Notes: generated from the letters alone by a model not told the origin. A stretch of 64,000 nucleotides of DNA from Stenotrophomonas nitritireducens (GCF_001700965.1 NZ_CP016756.1:3710501-3774500); one strand, 5' to 3'. Counted from the first letter of the stretch, positions 8,701 through 16,627 are shown. Numbers and translations: made by a program.

Positions 8701-9067
8701 AGTGCCAATGCGCATGAATGACCTGCAGTTTCGTCGCGGTCTTGGCGTCGGTGCACAAAGCCGCATCGACATGAAGTTGAAGGGCCAGTGGAAGACACTG
8801 CGCGCCGACCTGGGTGTTGATGACCAATGCCGTCAGGCCGGTGGCCTGCAGTTCCAGGTATGGGGCGATGATCGCCTGCTCTATGACAGCGGCTTTGTGA
8901 AAGCACCGGGTGTGGTCAAGCCCGAGCTCGACATCCGCGGTCTGTCCAGACTCAGCCTGCGCACCTTGGGCGCGCAGGGCAGCCAACCGTCCCAGGTGTG
9001 CGCCAACTGGGCCAATGCCGTACTGATCGGCGAGGAGGGCGATTCCGCCGACATCCTCGCGCCATGA
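5705..9067 (+). CDS. GH31 glycoside hydrolase with F5/8-type C and NPCBM domains, candidate alpha-N-acetylgalactosaminidase
   Basis: 1120 residues. A GTG start with GGAGG four bases upstream gives a Sec signal peptide (hydrophobic LLLALLSALLLTAV, then AQA) for secretion. A GH31 (alpha/beta)8 domain spans about residues 240-600, with candidate nucleophile Asp375 in KLDVAWTG and candidate acid/base Asp426 in AWTGDQSSSWDY. These local sequences, rather than the WNDMNE type of alpha-glucosidases, resemble the GH31 branch shown to contain alpha-GalNAcases. An F5/8 type C-like domain (about 800-920) and an NPCBM-like domain (about 950-1110) follow and could bind galactose-type glycans. It is divergent from the aga operon. 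Family is secure; GalNAc specificity is inferred from active-site words and context. Confidence 0.83.
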   Translation: MEHCVRQSPLLLALLSALLLTAVTAQAEPIGNLRSVAASDGRDGVRAWDVRNDNGSTLRIEVLANDIVHVQAGRNGKLSGAGDKAAPIVLPQPVQPVQAQLEEDAQEIRVRTPALVLHVQRQPLQLRLERLDGGKPVPLWQEQQPLDLAAEQTVQVLSSQADEAFYGGGQQNGRFQFKGRELEVSYSGGWEEGDRPSPAPMLLSSRGWGMLRNTWSDGSYDLRQPDQATLLHREDRFDAYYFVGNDLQRLLERYTQLTGRPNMVARWALSYGDADCYNDGDNIKKPGSVPEGWSDGPTGTTIDVVNSVAAKYREYDMPGGWILPNDGYGCGYKQLPETAQGLAKYGFKTGLWTENGVDKIAWEVSKAGSRVQKLDVAWTGQGYQFAMDANRQAFDGILNNSDSRPFLWTVMGWAGIQRYAVAWTGDQSSSWDYIRWHVPTLVGSGLSGMAYASGDVDAIFGGSAETFTRDLQWKTFTPVLMGMSGWSANARKHPWWFDEPYRSINRDYLKLKMRLTPYMYGLVHEAAQTGAPPVRGLMWDNPQDPHAQDETYKYQFLLGRDLLVAPVYRSQAASRGWRRDIHLPAGGWYDYWDGRHLQAGAAGRQLDRPVELATLPVFVRAGAILPMYPEMLFDGEKPLDEVSFDLYPQGESSYTLYEDDGSTRRYQKGESSTQQIRVQAPAQGSGPVQVEIAPVQGEYQGQLAQRRYGLRVLNRSAPKAVQQDGRALPQLADAAALQAAAEGWYFDAGERKGTLHVRTASQDIRAPLKLQLDFPIAAALADDAFPNAPELGRALPSDSLLVVNRPAEEPGHPLENAFDDDPATWFRSVRNQAIRTGAHEWVVGFGERKLIDGIELAPRNDKNWKHGQVRDYEIYMGDSNGEWGQPIARGHLQLKEGVQRIDFPAHAGRLLRFRVLSVQNPEGDGAGAADPMVTAAQGNAARAVDALQPRDVGPIALSTFHILEQQTAERPARQLYLSQLPLPAVLAAQVHADRSFAAEVPMRMNDLQFRRGLGVGAQSRIDMKLKGQWKTLRADLGVDDQCRQAGGLQFQVWGDDRLLYDSGFVKAPGVVKPELDIRGLSRLSLRTLGAQGSQPSQVCANWANAVLIGEEGDSADILAP

Positions 9068-9186
9068 CCCACCCGTAACACCGCTCCCCACCGGATTACC
9101 CCGGCTACGGCCCAAGAACCGTGGCATGGGATCGCTTTGCCCGCCATCTGCTGTTTTTTTGCGTGCCCTTGCCAGGAGAGAACCCG

Positions 9187-12168
9187 ATGTTGCCAGCCAA
9201 TCGCAGTGCCAAACGCTGTTTGCCAGCCCCGCTATCGTTGGCTGTCGCCAGCGTGTTGTTCGCCGTCGCCGCACCTGCGTTCGCGCAGAGCAGCGCCGAG
9301 AAGGAAAAGGAAAAGGACAAGACCACCGAGCTGTCGCGCATCGAGGTCACCGGTTCCAACATCCGCCGTACCGATGTGGAAACCGCATCGCCGGTGCAGG
9401 TGATCAGCAAGCAGGACATCGTCAACATGGGCGCGCGCACCTTGCTGCAGGTGCTCGACAACCTGCCGGCAGCACGTCCGGGGCAGGTCGATTCCAAATC
9501 ATTGTTCTCCGGCTCCGACGGCGCCTCGCAGGCCAATCTGCGTGGCCTGGGTGCACAGGGCACGCTGGTGCTGCTCAACGGTCGCCGCCTGTCGTACTAC
9601 GGCGCACCGGCGGGCTTCCAGACCCAGTTCGTCAACATCGACTCCATCCCCGCTGCGGTCATCGAGCGCATGGAAGTGCTGACCGACGGCGCCTCGGCGG
9701 TGTACGGCACCGACGCGGTAGCTGGCGTCATCAACGTCATCACCAAGCGCAGCTACCAGGGGCTGGAAGTCAGCGGCACCTGGGACACCGCGCCGCGTTT
9801 TGAGTCCTTTGATGAAAAGCAGGCCAGCGTGACCGGCGGCTTCGGCGACATGGATGAGGACGGTTACAACGTCTACGGCAGCGTCAATCTTTACGAGCGT
9901 GCCGGCATCCCCAATCGCGAGTGGTACCTGAAGCATCCGAAGCAGTACTACGTAAATAACCCGGACTACATCAAGAACCTGCGGCTGGACACCGGCAGCG
10001 CACCGGGCGTGTTCAATCCCGGCTATTACTACGCCATTGATCCGGTCACCAAGGCGCGCGTGGACGAAGCCGCCCCGGGTTGCGAGAACGTGCTGCAGGT
10101 TGCCACCGGCACCCGCTGCATCTGGCAGGACTGGATGACCAGCCAGATCAATGGCGGCGCCGATTCAAAGCGCATGACGGCCTACCTCAACGGCCATTTC
10201 CGGGTCAACGATGCGACCGAGGCATTCGCCGAACTGACGTACACCGACATCGACCTGCGCGCCAACGGTGGCACGCCGCGCGCCTATGGCACCACCACTG
10301 GCAATCCGCAGAGCTGGTTCTCGCGCAACACCGGCAATACCGTCAACCAGTTCCTGACGCCCTGGTTGGGGCCGAACAACGAGTACAACCACGCCAGTCC
10401 TGAACTGAAAGCCTTGATGGGTGGCGTGGTTGGCCTGGGCTATCTGCTGCAGGATGTGGGCGGCAACCATTTCGGTCAGCGCAACACCGACAAGAGCTAC
10501 CGCGCGGTCACCGGCCTGCGTGGCAATGTGGGTGATTGGAACTGGGAGACCGCGTTCGCTACTGCTGGCTCGCATTCGGTGACCTACCAGACCACCAACG
10601 TGAACCTGAAAGGCTTCGAGAAGGCCTTTGGCCCGTATACCGTCGATCCGGGCAGCGGCCGCGTCATCATCTCCGATCATCCCGCGTACAAGTTCGGTGA
10701 GATCAGCCAGGCCAATGCAGCGCTGATCCGTGAAGCCTTCCCGACGTTTGATATCGAGTCGTGGACGCGCCTGCATACCTTGGACGGCAAGATCGAAGGC
10801 CCGCTGTTCAACCTGCCGGCCGGTGAAGTGCGTGCGGCGTTCGGCTTCAATGCCACCCGCGAGACCTTCTACACGCCGGGCAACCCGGACGCTGCCAATG
10901 GCCTGATCACCCAGCAGGGTGGCTCGTGGTTCGACGGCAAGCGCAATACCTATGCGATCTTCGGCGAAGCCGTGGCACCGCTCACCGACAAGCTCGAGAT
11001 GGACCTGGCACTGCGCCTGGACAAGTACCCCGGCTTCAGCACCAATGCCGCGCCCAAGATCGGCCTGAAGTACCAGGCGCTGCCGCAGCTGATGCTGCGT
11101 GGTACCTATTCGGAAGGTTTCCGCGCACCCAGCCTGGCCGAAGCCGGCAGCGGCGGCGTGTATGCGCAGATTGGTGGCTACCGCGACGAAACGCGATGTG
11201 CCGAAACCAATGCCATCGCCGGGCTGCTGCGCCAGTCCAACCGTGGCGTGGACAAGGACCTGGGCAACACCCTCTGGAACAGCGACTGTGCCCGCAACGT
11301 CGCGCGCATGACCCAACCCAACCAGGACCTGAAGCCGGAGAAGGCCAAGATCGCGACCCTGGGCTTCGTGCTGGAACCGACCGATTGGCTGTCGGTGTCG
11401 GCTGACTACTGGTTTGTCTATCGTCGTGACGAGATCGTCGCACCGGACTACAGCAAGGAAGAAGAGATCAGTGCGCAGACGCGCTTCCCGATCACCGAGA
11501 CCGACCTTGCCAACCTGGCCGCGCTGGCCAGCATGTGCAGCGATCCGGCCAGCGGCGTCAGCTGTCCGTCGACCCTGCCGGGCTACAGTACCGGCAATGT
11601 GGCCAGCGTGATCGGCCAGTACCGCAACCGTGGCCGCACGCTGATCGATGGTTTCGATGTCGATGCGCGTGCGCGTTTTGACCTGGGTGAGTGGGGCCGC
11701 CTGACCACCGGCGTTGCCGCGACCATTGCCAACCGCAACATGTACAACTCCGACAACGGTGATGGCTGGTACTACGGCAACACCGTCGGCTACTACAACA
11801 ACCCGCGCGTGCGTGCGACCTTCAACGCCAACTGGAACTACGGCAACTGGGATACCGGCTTCTACATCAACTATGTCGGCAAGACCAAGTGGGCCTACGA
11901 CCGCATTGACCAGGAGGACAACAACGCTGAAACCTGTACCGGCAGCTACGTCAACGCCGGGCCGAAACAGTGCCACGGAGCGCCATCCTGGTGGACGGCA
12001 AACCTGAGTGTGAACTGGCAGGCGAACGAGCACCTCAGCGTGGGCGCAACGGTGAAGAACGTATTCAACCGCCTGCCGTTCTACGACCCGAACGACTGGA
12101 TGAACTTCTCCGGCTATGCCAACAACTTCGGCCGCATCTACAGCGTCACCGCGACCTACAAGTTCTGA
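9187..12168 (+). CDS. TonB-dependent receptor, probable amino-sugar/glycan uptake
   Basis: 993 residues. The ATG at 9187 has AGGAGAG seven bases upstream and opens a signal peptide ending AFA-QSS. After a charged Lys/Glu linker comes IEVTGSNIRRTD and a plug domain (VQVISKQDI, LRGLGAQGTLVLLNGRRL, ERMEVLTDGASAVYGTDAVAGVINV). A 22-strand-type beta barrel ends with aromatic YSVTATYKF, the outer-membrane insertion signal. The SNIRR opening is common in xanthomonad carbohydrate receptors. It lies 119 bp after the GH31 gene and before GH109, so it probably imports GalNAc-containing oligosaccharides across the outer membrane. The substrate is inferred from neighbours only. Confidence 0.88.
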   Translation: MLPANRSAKRCLPAPLSLAVASVLFAVAAPAFAQSSAEKEKEKDKTTELSRIEVTGSNIRRTDVETASPVQVISKQDIVNMGARTLLQVLDNLPAARPGQVDSKSLFSGSDGASQANLRGLGAQGTLVLLNGRRLSYYGAPAGFQTQFVNIDSIPAAVIERMEVLTDGASAVYGTDAVAGVINVITKRSYQGLEVSGTWDTAPRFESFDEKQASVTGGFGDMDEDGYNVYGSVNLYERAGIPNREWYLKHPKQYYVNNPDYIKNLRLDTGSAPGVFNPGYYYAIDPVTKARVDEAAPGCENVLQVATGTRCIWQDWMTSQINGGADSKRMTAYLNGHFRVNDATEAFAELTYTDIDLRANGGTPRAYGTTTGNPQSWFSRNTGNTVNQFLTPWLGPNNEYNHASPELKALMGGVVGLGYLLQDVGGNHFGQRNTDKSYRAVTGLRGNVGDWNWETAFATAGSHSVTYQTTNVNLKGFEKAFGPYTVDPGSGRVIISDHPAYKFGEISQANAALIREAFPTFDIESWTRLHTLDGKIEGPLFNLPAGEVRAAFGFNATRETFYTPGNPDAANGLITQQGGSWFDGKRNTYAIFGEAVAPLTDKLEMDLALRLDKYPGFSTNAAPKIGLKYQALPQLMLRGTYSEGFRAPSLAEAGSGGVYAQIGGYRDETRCAETNAIAGLLRQSNRGVDKDLGNTLWNSDCARNVARMTQPNQDLKPEKAKIATLGFVLEPTDWLSVSADYWFVYRRDEIVAPDYSKEEEISAQTRFPITETDLANLAALASMCSDPASGVSCPSTLPGYSTGNVASVIGQYRNRGRTLIDGFDVDARARFDLGEWGRLTTGVAATIANRNMYNSDNGDGWYYGNTVGYYNNPRVRATFNANWNYGNWDTGFYINYVGKTKWAYDRIDQEDNNAETCTGSYVNAGPKQCHGAPSWWTANLSVNWQANEHLSVGATVKNVFNRLPFYDPNDWMNFSGYANNFGRIYSVTATYKF

Positions 12169-12184
12169 GCAGTACGCAGCATCG

Positions 12185-12215
12185 CTTCCCCCTCATGCAT
12201 TGCATGAGGGGGAAG
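12185..12215 (+). terminator. Strong hairpin between receptor and GH109 genes
   Basis: A perfect 15-bp stem (CTTCCCCCTCATGCA paired with its complement) with a one-base loop starts 16 bases after the receptor stop. No T-run follows, so it may be an RNA-processing or stabilising hairpin, or a partial attenuator that tunes GH109 relative to the receptor, rather than a full intrinsic terminator. Confidence 0.6.
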
Positions 12216-12285
12216 ACAGTGACAACGTCAGCAAGGTCGTGGCATGCACGCCATCACCGGCAAGATCCATGAAAGAGGAAACACA

Positions 12286-13641
12286 ATGAAGCGTAGGGAA
12301 TTCATCATGGCCAGCGCGGCCCTCGCCGCCACCAGTCTGCTGCCGGAAACCCCGGCCTGGGCACGCGGCCGCACGATGCGGCTGGGCGTGATCGGCACCG
12401 GCATGCGTGGCCAGGTGCTGTTGAAGGAACTGGTACGCCGTGACGACGTGGAAGTGGTTGCCCTGTGCGACATCGAACCGATCATGCTCGGCCGTGCGAT
12501 GGAGATGGTGGCCAAGGCCGGCAAGAAGGCGCCGCAGGCCTACGGTGCCGACCGCGACCAGAATGCCTGGAAGCGCCTGCTGGAGCAGCGTGGCTTGGAC
12601 GGCGTGATCATCGCCACACCATGGGAGCTGCACGCACCGATGGCGATTGCCGCGATGCAGGCCAAGGTGGCGGTGGGCTGCGAAGTGGTCGCTGGCATCA
12701 CCCTGCAGGACCACTGGGATGTACTCAATACCCAGCTCAGCACCGGTACCCCGTACATGCTGCTGGAGAATGTCTGCTATCGCCGCGACGTGATGGCGGC
12801 ACTGCAGATGGTGCGGCAAGGCCTGTTCGGCGAATTGGTGCATCTGCAGGGCGGCTACCAGCACGACCTGCGCGGGGTGAAATTCAATTCCGGCGATCCG
12901 TCGCAGCCCTATGACAGCGGCGTGGAGTTTGGTGCCAAGGGTTGGTCGGAGGCGCGCTGGCGCACCGAGCATTCCGTGCAGCGCAATGGCGAGTTGTATC
13001 CCAGCCACGGCATCGGCCCGTGCGCGATGTATACCGGCATCAACCGCGGCAACCGCTTCACCCATATCAATGCGTTCGCCAGCAAGGCGCGCGGCCTGCA
13101 CGACTACACCGTGGCCAAGAGCGGTGGCACCAGCCATCCGAGCACCAAGGTGAATTTCAAGCTGGGTGACATCGTCACCACCACGCTGGCCTGTGAGAAC
13201 GGCGAAACCATCCTGCTGCAGCACGACACCTCGCTGCCGCGCCCGTACTCGATGGGCTTCCGCGTGCAGGGCACCAAGGGCCTGTGGATGGACGTCAACC
13301 ACGGCATCCACATCGAAGGCCGTAGCCCGCCGCACCAGTGGGAAGAGTTCAAGACCTACCAGGACCAGTACGAGCACCCGCTGTGGAAGCAGCATGCTGA
13401 TACCGCAGCAAGCGCCGGCCACGGTGGCATGGACTGGTTCGTGATCCATGCCTTCATTGAAGCCTTGAAGGCCAAGGCGTCAATGCCGATCGACATCTAC
13501 GACGCCGTGACCTGGAGCGCGATCACTCCGCTGTCCGAGCAGTCGATTGCCAACAGCTTCCAGACCCTGGAGTTCCCGGACTTCACCAAGGGCCTGTGGC
13601 AGCAGCGCAAGCCGATCTTCGCCTTCGACGGCAGCTACTGA
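12286..13641 (+). CDS. GH109-type Gfo/Idh/MocA enzyme, candidate alpha-N-acetylgalactosaminidase
   Basis: 451 residues. The ATG at 12286 is preceded by AGAGGA and opens a twin-arginine signal (MKRREFIMASAAL, cleavage after AWA), so it is exported folded with its cofactor. A Rossmann domain follows (LGVIGTGMRGQ, VEVVALCDIEP). LLENVCYRRDVMAAL, GGYQHDLRGVKFN and YPSHGIGPCAMYTGINRGNRF match GH109 enzymes, which cleave alpha-GalNAc by an NAD-dependent redox elimination mechanism. Length agrees with the Elizabethkingia A-zyme type (about 440 residues). The ordinary alternative, a generic Gfo/Idh/MocA oxidoreductase, is less likely given these motifs and the aga locus. Specificity is untested. Confidence 0.85.
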   Translation: MKRREFIMASAALAATSLLPETPAWARGRTMRLGVIGTGMRGQVLLKELVRRDDVEVVALCDIEPIMLGRAMEMVAKAGKKAPQAYGADRDQNAWKRLLEQRGLDGVIIATPWELHAPMAIAAMQAKVAVGCEVVAGITLQDHWDVLNTQLSTGTPYMLLENVCYRRDVMAALQMVRQGLFGELVHLQGGYQHDLRGVKFNSGDPSQPYDSGVEFGAKGWSEARWRTEHSVQRNGELYPSHGIGPCAMYTGINRGNRFTHINAFASKARGLHDYTVAKSGGTSHPSTKVNFKLGDIVTTTLACENGETILLQHDTSLPRPYSMGFRVQGTKGLWMDVNHGIHIEGRSPPHQWEEFKTYQDQYEHPLWKQHADTAASAGHGGMDWFVIHAFIEALKAKASMPIDIYDAVTWSAITPLSEQSIANSFQTLEFPDFTKGLWQQRKPIFAFDGSY

Positions 13642-13657
13642 TAAGAAGCACCTGTGC

Positions 13658-14016
13658 TGCCGAACCATGCTCGGCACTACAGATCCCGCTTTTGCTCAAA
13701 GCCCATCTCCCGTTCACGGGAGAGGGGTTGGGGTGAGGGCAGCTTCAGGGGCTTCACCGGCAATGCCCCTGCCGAGCATGGCTCGGCACTACAGATCCCG
13801 CTTTTGCTCAAAGCCCCTCTCCCGTTTACGGGAGAGGGGTTGGGGTGAGGGCAGCTTCTGGAGCTTCACTGGCAATGCCCCTGGCGAGCATGGCTCGGCA
13901 CTAGAGATCCCGCTTTTGCTTAAAGCCCCTCTCCCGTTCACGAGAGAGGGGGTGGGGTGAGGGCAGCTTCAGGGGCTTCGCCAGCAATGCCTCTGTCGAG
14001 CATGGCTCGGCACTAC
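13658..14016 (+). repeat. Array A: four SMAG palindromes in 112-bp composite units
   Basis: Palindromes related to TGCCGAGCATGGCTCGGCA start at 13658, 13770, 13882 and 13994, exactly 112 bases apart. The DNA between them is also repeated. It contains a second hairpin (CCCCTCTCCCGTTCACGGGAGAGGGG-type, about 13702-13727 in the first unit), then a TTGGGGTGAGGGC tract and a GGCAATGCC linker. Units differ by a few substitutions only. The array fills the gap between the convergent GH109 and MATE genes. Confidence 0.93.
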
Positions 14017-14163
14017 ACCCCCTCCCTTGCGCCGTAGGCGGAGGGGAGGGCTGGGGAGGGGTGGCTTTCAGGCCTTTCGCACAATGCCAGCTTCGCGGCT
14101 TACGCCGCTCCTACAACACCGGCAGCGCTCTCAGCGCCACGCTTTAGCGGTAAAGCCCACGCG
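14017..14163. repeat. Degenerate repeat fragments after array A
   Basis: This stretch holds a GGAGGGGAGGG-type tract and, at 14087-14114, an inverted copy of the GTAGGAGCGGCGTAAGCCGC repeat seen again at 20656, 20759 and 55371. No gene is supportable. Confidence 0.65.
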
Positions 14164-15651
14164 CTACGCGCGATCAGCTGCCTCGCTTCGTTCCAGTTCC
14201 AGTTCCAGTTCCGGATCCGGATCGGCCACTGGCGAAGGTGGCGTGGCGGGCACTTCCGCCGGCGTGGCGTGCGCCTGCTTGCCGAGGATGCTGGCCTTGC
14301 GCCAGTTGCCCCAGCGGTAATAGCTCATGATCATCAGCATCGAGCAGAACGCGCTGACCGGGAAACTCCACCAGATCGCATCGGCACCAAACCGCGGCTG
14401 CAGCCACAGTGCGAATGGCACCCGGATGCCCCACATCGCCACCGCCAGGATCAGCAGTGGCGGCACCACCGCGCCGGTGGACCGGACCACGCCGGACACC
14501 ACGAAGTTGACGCCAAAGAACAGGAACGACCATACCGCGATGTGATTCAGATGGCGGCCGATCTCCAGCGCTTCGCTGGCCGCCGGCAGGAACAGCGCCA
14601 GGGTGCTGCGATCAAACAGAATGATCGGTGCGATCAGCGCGCCGGTCAGCAGGAAGTTGAACAGCACGCCGGTGCGCGCGGTGGCATCTACCCGCTCCCA
14701 GCGGCCGGCACCGACGTTCTGGGCGGCCATCGTCGAACATGCCGCACCAATGGCCATCGCCGGCATCTGCACATACGTCCACAGCTGCATTGCCGCGCCG
14801 TAGGCCGATGCGGTTTCCACGCCGTAGCCATTGACCATGCTGATCATCATGATCATCGCCAGGGAGATCAGGATCATCTGCAGGCCCATCGGCACGCCCT
14901 TGATCACCAGCGCCTTGAGGATGACGGTGTCGATTTTCAGCAGGCCGATATCCTTGCGGCCCAGCCACAGCATGTGCCGCTTGTTGCGCAGGTAGAGCAT
15001 CAGCCCGGCCAGCGCCAGCGCCTGCGAGAAGAACGTGGCCCAGGCCGCACCGGCGATACCCAGCTTCGGGAACGGCCCCAGGCCGAAGATCAGTACCGGA
15101 TTGAACGCGATATCCAGCAATACCGACAGCAACAGGAAGCGGAACGGCGTGCGTGCATCGCCGGCACCACGCAGGGCGGCGGTGATGAAGGCGAATGCGT
15201 ACAGCAGCGGCATCGCCAGGAAGATCACTTTCAGGTAGGCATCGGCCATCGGCAATGATTCGGCCGGTGTACCCATCGCAAGCAGCAAGCGGTGCGACAG
15301 GAACCAGCCCAGGACTGCAATCACCACCGACAGGCCGATGAAGAAGGTAGCACTGGTGCCCATCACCCGCCGCGCCTGCGGCAGGGCCTTGGCGCCGATC
15401 GACTGGCCGATCAGGATGGTGGCGGCCATGCCGATGCCGAACACCGAGCCGATCAGGAAAAACATGATGTTGTTAGCGTTGGCGGTGGCAGTCAGCGCTG
15501 CCTCGCCGAGGAACTTGCCGACCCAGACGGCATTGACCGAGCCGTTCAGCGACTGTGCGATGTTGCCCGCCAGAATAGGCAGGGCGAACATCAGCAGGCT
15601 GCGCCCGATCGGGCCTTCGGTGAGCGAGCGGGTTTGCTTGGCTTTCGACAT
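14164..15651 (-). CDS. MATE-family multidrug/cation efflux transporter
   Basis: 495 residues in the inner membrane with about 12 hydrophobic helices in two MatE halves. The first begins LLMFALPILAGNIAQSLNG and VNAVWVGKFLGEAAL, the second GVPMGLQMILISLAM. Such pumps export cationic drugs or metabolites using Na+ or H+. ATG at 15651 is preferred; an in-frame GTG at 15681 lies across the GACAACGTTGTC palindrome. The C-terminal tail is acidic and repetitive (PELELELE), encoded by a hexanucleotide repeat at about 14186-14210. It is divergent from hslR. Substrate is unknown. Confidence 0.9.
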   Translation of the reverse strand: MSKAKQTRSLTEGPIGRSLLMFALPILAGNIAQSLNGSVNAVWVGKFLGEAALTATANANNIMFFLIGSVFGIGMAATILIGQSIGAKALPQARRVMGTSATFFIGLSVVIAVLGWFLSHRLLLAMGTPAESLPMADAYLKVIFLAMPLLYAFAFITAALRGAGDARTPFRFLLLSVLLDIAFNPVLIFGLGPFPKLGIAGAAWATFFSQALALAGLMLYLRNKRHMLWLGRKDIGLLKIDTVILKALVIKGVPMGLQMILISLAMIMMISMVNGYGVETASAYGAAMQLWTYVQMPAMAIGAACSTMAAQNVGAGRWERVDATARTGVLFNFLLTGALIAPIILFDRSTLALFLPAASEALEIGRHLNHIAVWSFLFFGVNFVVSGVVRSTGAVVPPLLILAVAMWGIRVPFALWLQPRFGADAIWWSFPVSAFCSMLMIMSYYRWGNWRKASILGKQAHATPAEVPATPPSPVADPDPELELELERSEAADRA

Positions 15652-15652
15652 G

Positions 15653-15664
15653 GACAACGTTGTC
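15653..15664. promoter_or_regulatory. Perfect 12-bp palindrome at the MATE start
   Basis: GACAACGTTGTC is a perfect dyad directly abutting the preferred MATE ATG in the 106-bp gap to the divergent S4 gene. It could be an operator for a local efflux regulator. No regulator gene is adjacent, so the assignment is weak. Confidence 0.35.
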
Positions 15665-15757
15665 GGGATCTGGGCTGGCACACTAGCATTTTGCGGGTGA
15701 GGGCGGCGGTGGCAGGTATCACCGCCTGGATGGCAACCATGGAGTCAAGGCAACGCA

Positions 15758-16165
15758 ATGAGTGGTGACGTCGTACCAGTGGCAAGCATCCGTCTTGATG
15801 TCTGGCTGTGGGCTGCGCGCTTTTTCAAGACCCGCAGCCTGGCCAAGCAGGCCGTCGACACCGGCAAGGTCGATGTGGAAGGGCAGCGCCCCAAATCCTC
15901 CCGTGCCATCCGCGTCGGTGACGCGCTGCGGGTGCAGCGTGGTGATGAGATTTTCGAGATCGCGGTAAGGGGGCTGAGTGACACCCGTGGCTCGGCGCCG
16001 GTGGCGCAGGCCTTGTATGAGGAAACCGCTGCGTCCAAACAGGCACGCGACGAGTTGCGCCTGCGCCGTGCCGCCGAACGCACCGGCTACCAGGCCCCGG
16101 AGCACCGCCCCGACAAGCGCGCCCGGCGCCTGATCCGCGCCCTGGGTGATCTGGACGCGCTCTGA
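15758..16165 (+). CDS. hslR: S4-domain RNA-binding protein, Hsp15 (HslR) family
   Basis: 135 residues. An S4 domain occupies residues 10-70 (IRLDVWLWAARFFKTRSLAK, then VDVEGQRPKSSRAIRVGDALRV), and a basic C-terminal tail (HRPDKRARRLIRAL) follows, as in Hsp15. The family binds free 50S subunits carrying nascent chains and helps ribosome recycling under heat stress. Length matches E. coli Hsp15 (133). The start has AAGG upstream. Repeat array B follows 26 bases after the stop. Confidence 0.92.
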   Translation: MSGDVVPVASIRLDVWLWAARFFKTRSLAKQAVDTGKVDVEGQRPKSSRAIRVGDALRVQRGDEIFEIAVRGLSDTRGSAPVAQALYEETAASKQARDELRLRRAAERTGYQAPEHRPDKRARRLIRALGDLDAL

Positions 16166-16191
16166 GGACGCTCGGCAAGGGGCGGCACCAG

Positions 16192-16626
16192 GTAGTGCCG
16201 AGCCATGCTCGGCAGGAGCATTGCCGGTGAAGCCCGAGAAGCCGCCCTCACCCCAACCCCTCTCCCGTGAACGGGAGAGGGGCTTTAAGCAAAAGCGGGA
16301 TCTGTAGTGCCGAGCCATGCTCGGCAGGGGCATTGCCGGTGAAGCCCCAGAAGCCGCCCTCACCCCAACCCCTCTCCCGTGAACGGGAGAGGGGCTTTAA
16401 GCAAAAGCGGGATCTGTAATGCCGAGCCATGCTTGGCAGGGGCATTGCCGGTGAAGCACCAGAAGCCGTCCTCACCCCGACCCCTCTCCCGTGAACGGGA
16501 GAGGGGCTTTAAGCAAAAGCGCGATCTGTAGTGCCGAAAGCAAAAGCGGGATATGTAGTGCCGAGCCATGCTCGGCAGGAGCATTACCGGTAAAGCCTCT
16601 GCCGAGCATGGCTCGGCACTACATAT
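16192..16626 (-). repeat. Array B: inverted 112-bp SMAG composite units
   Basis: GTAG/GTAA-tagged palindromes start at 16192, 16304, 16416 and 16528, again with a 112-base period and in opposite orientation to array A. The fourth palindrome is cut after TGCCGAA and joined to AGCAAAAGCGGGAT, repeating the end of the previous unit, which indicates an internal deletion. A final inverted pair of palindromes follows (16555-16577 and about 16600-16623). By eye, reverse-complemented units match array A at roughly 95%. Confidence 0.92.
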
Positions 16627-16627
16627 A

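Noticed and set aside
13658..14016. Regularly spaced repeats that could be taken for a CRISPR array
   Set aside because: The DNA between palindromes is itself repeated, so there are no unique spacers. The period is 112 bases and no cas genes are present.
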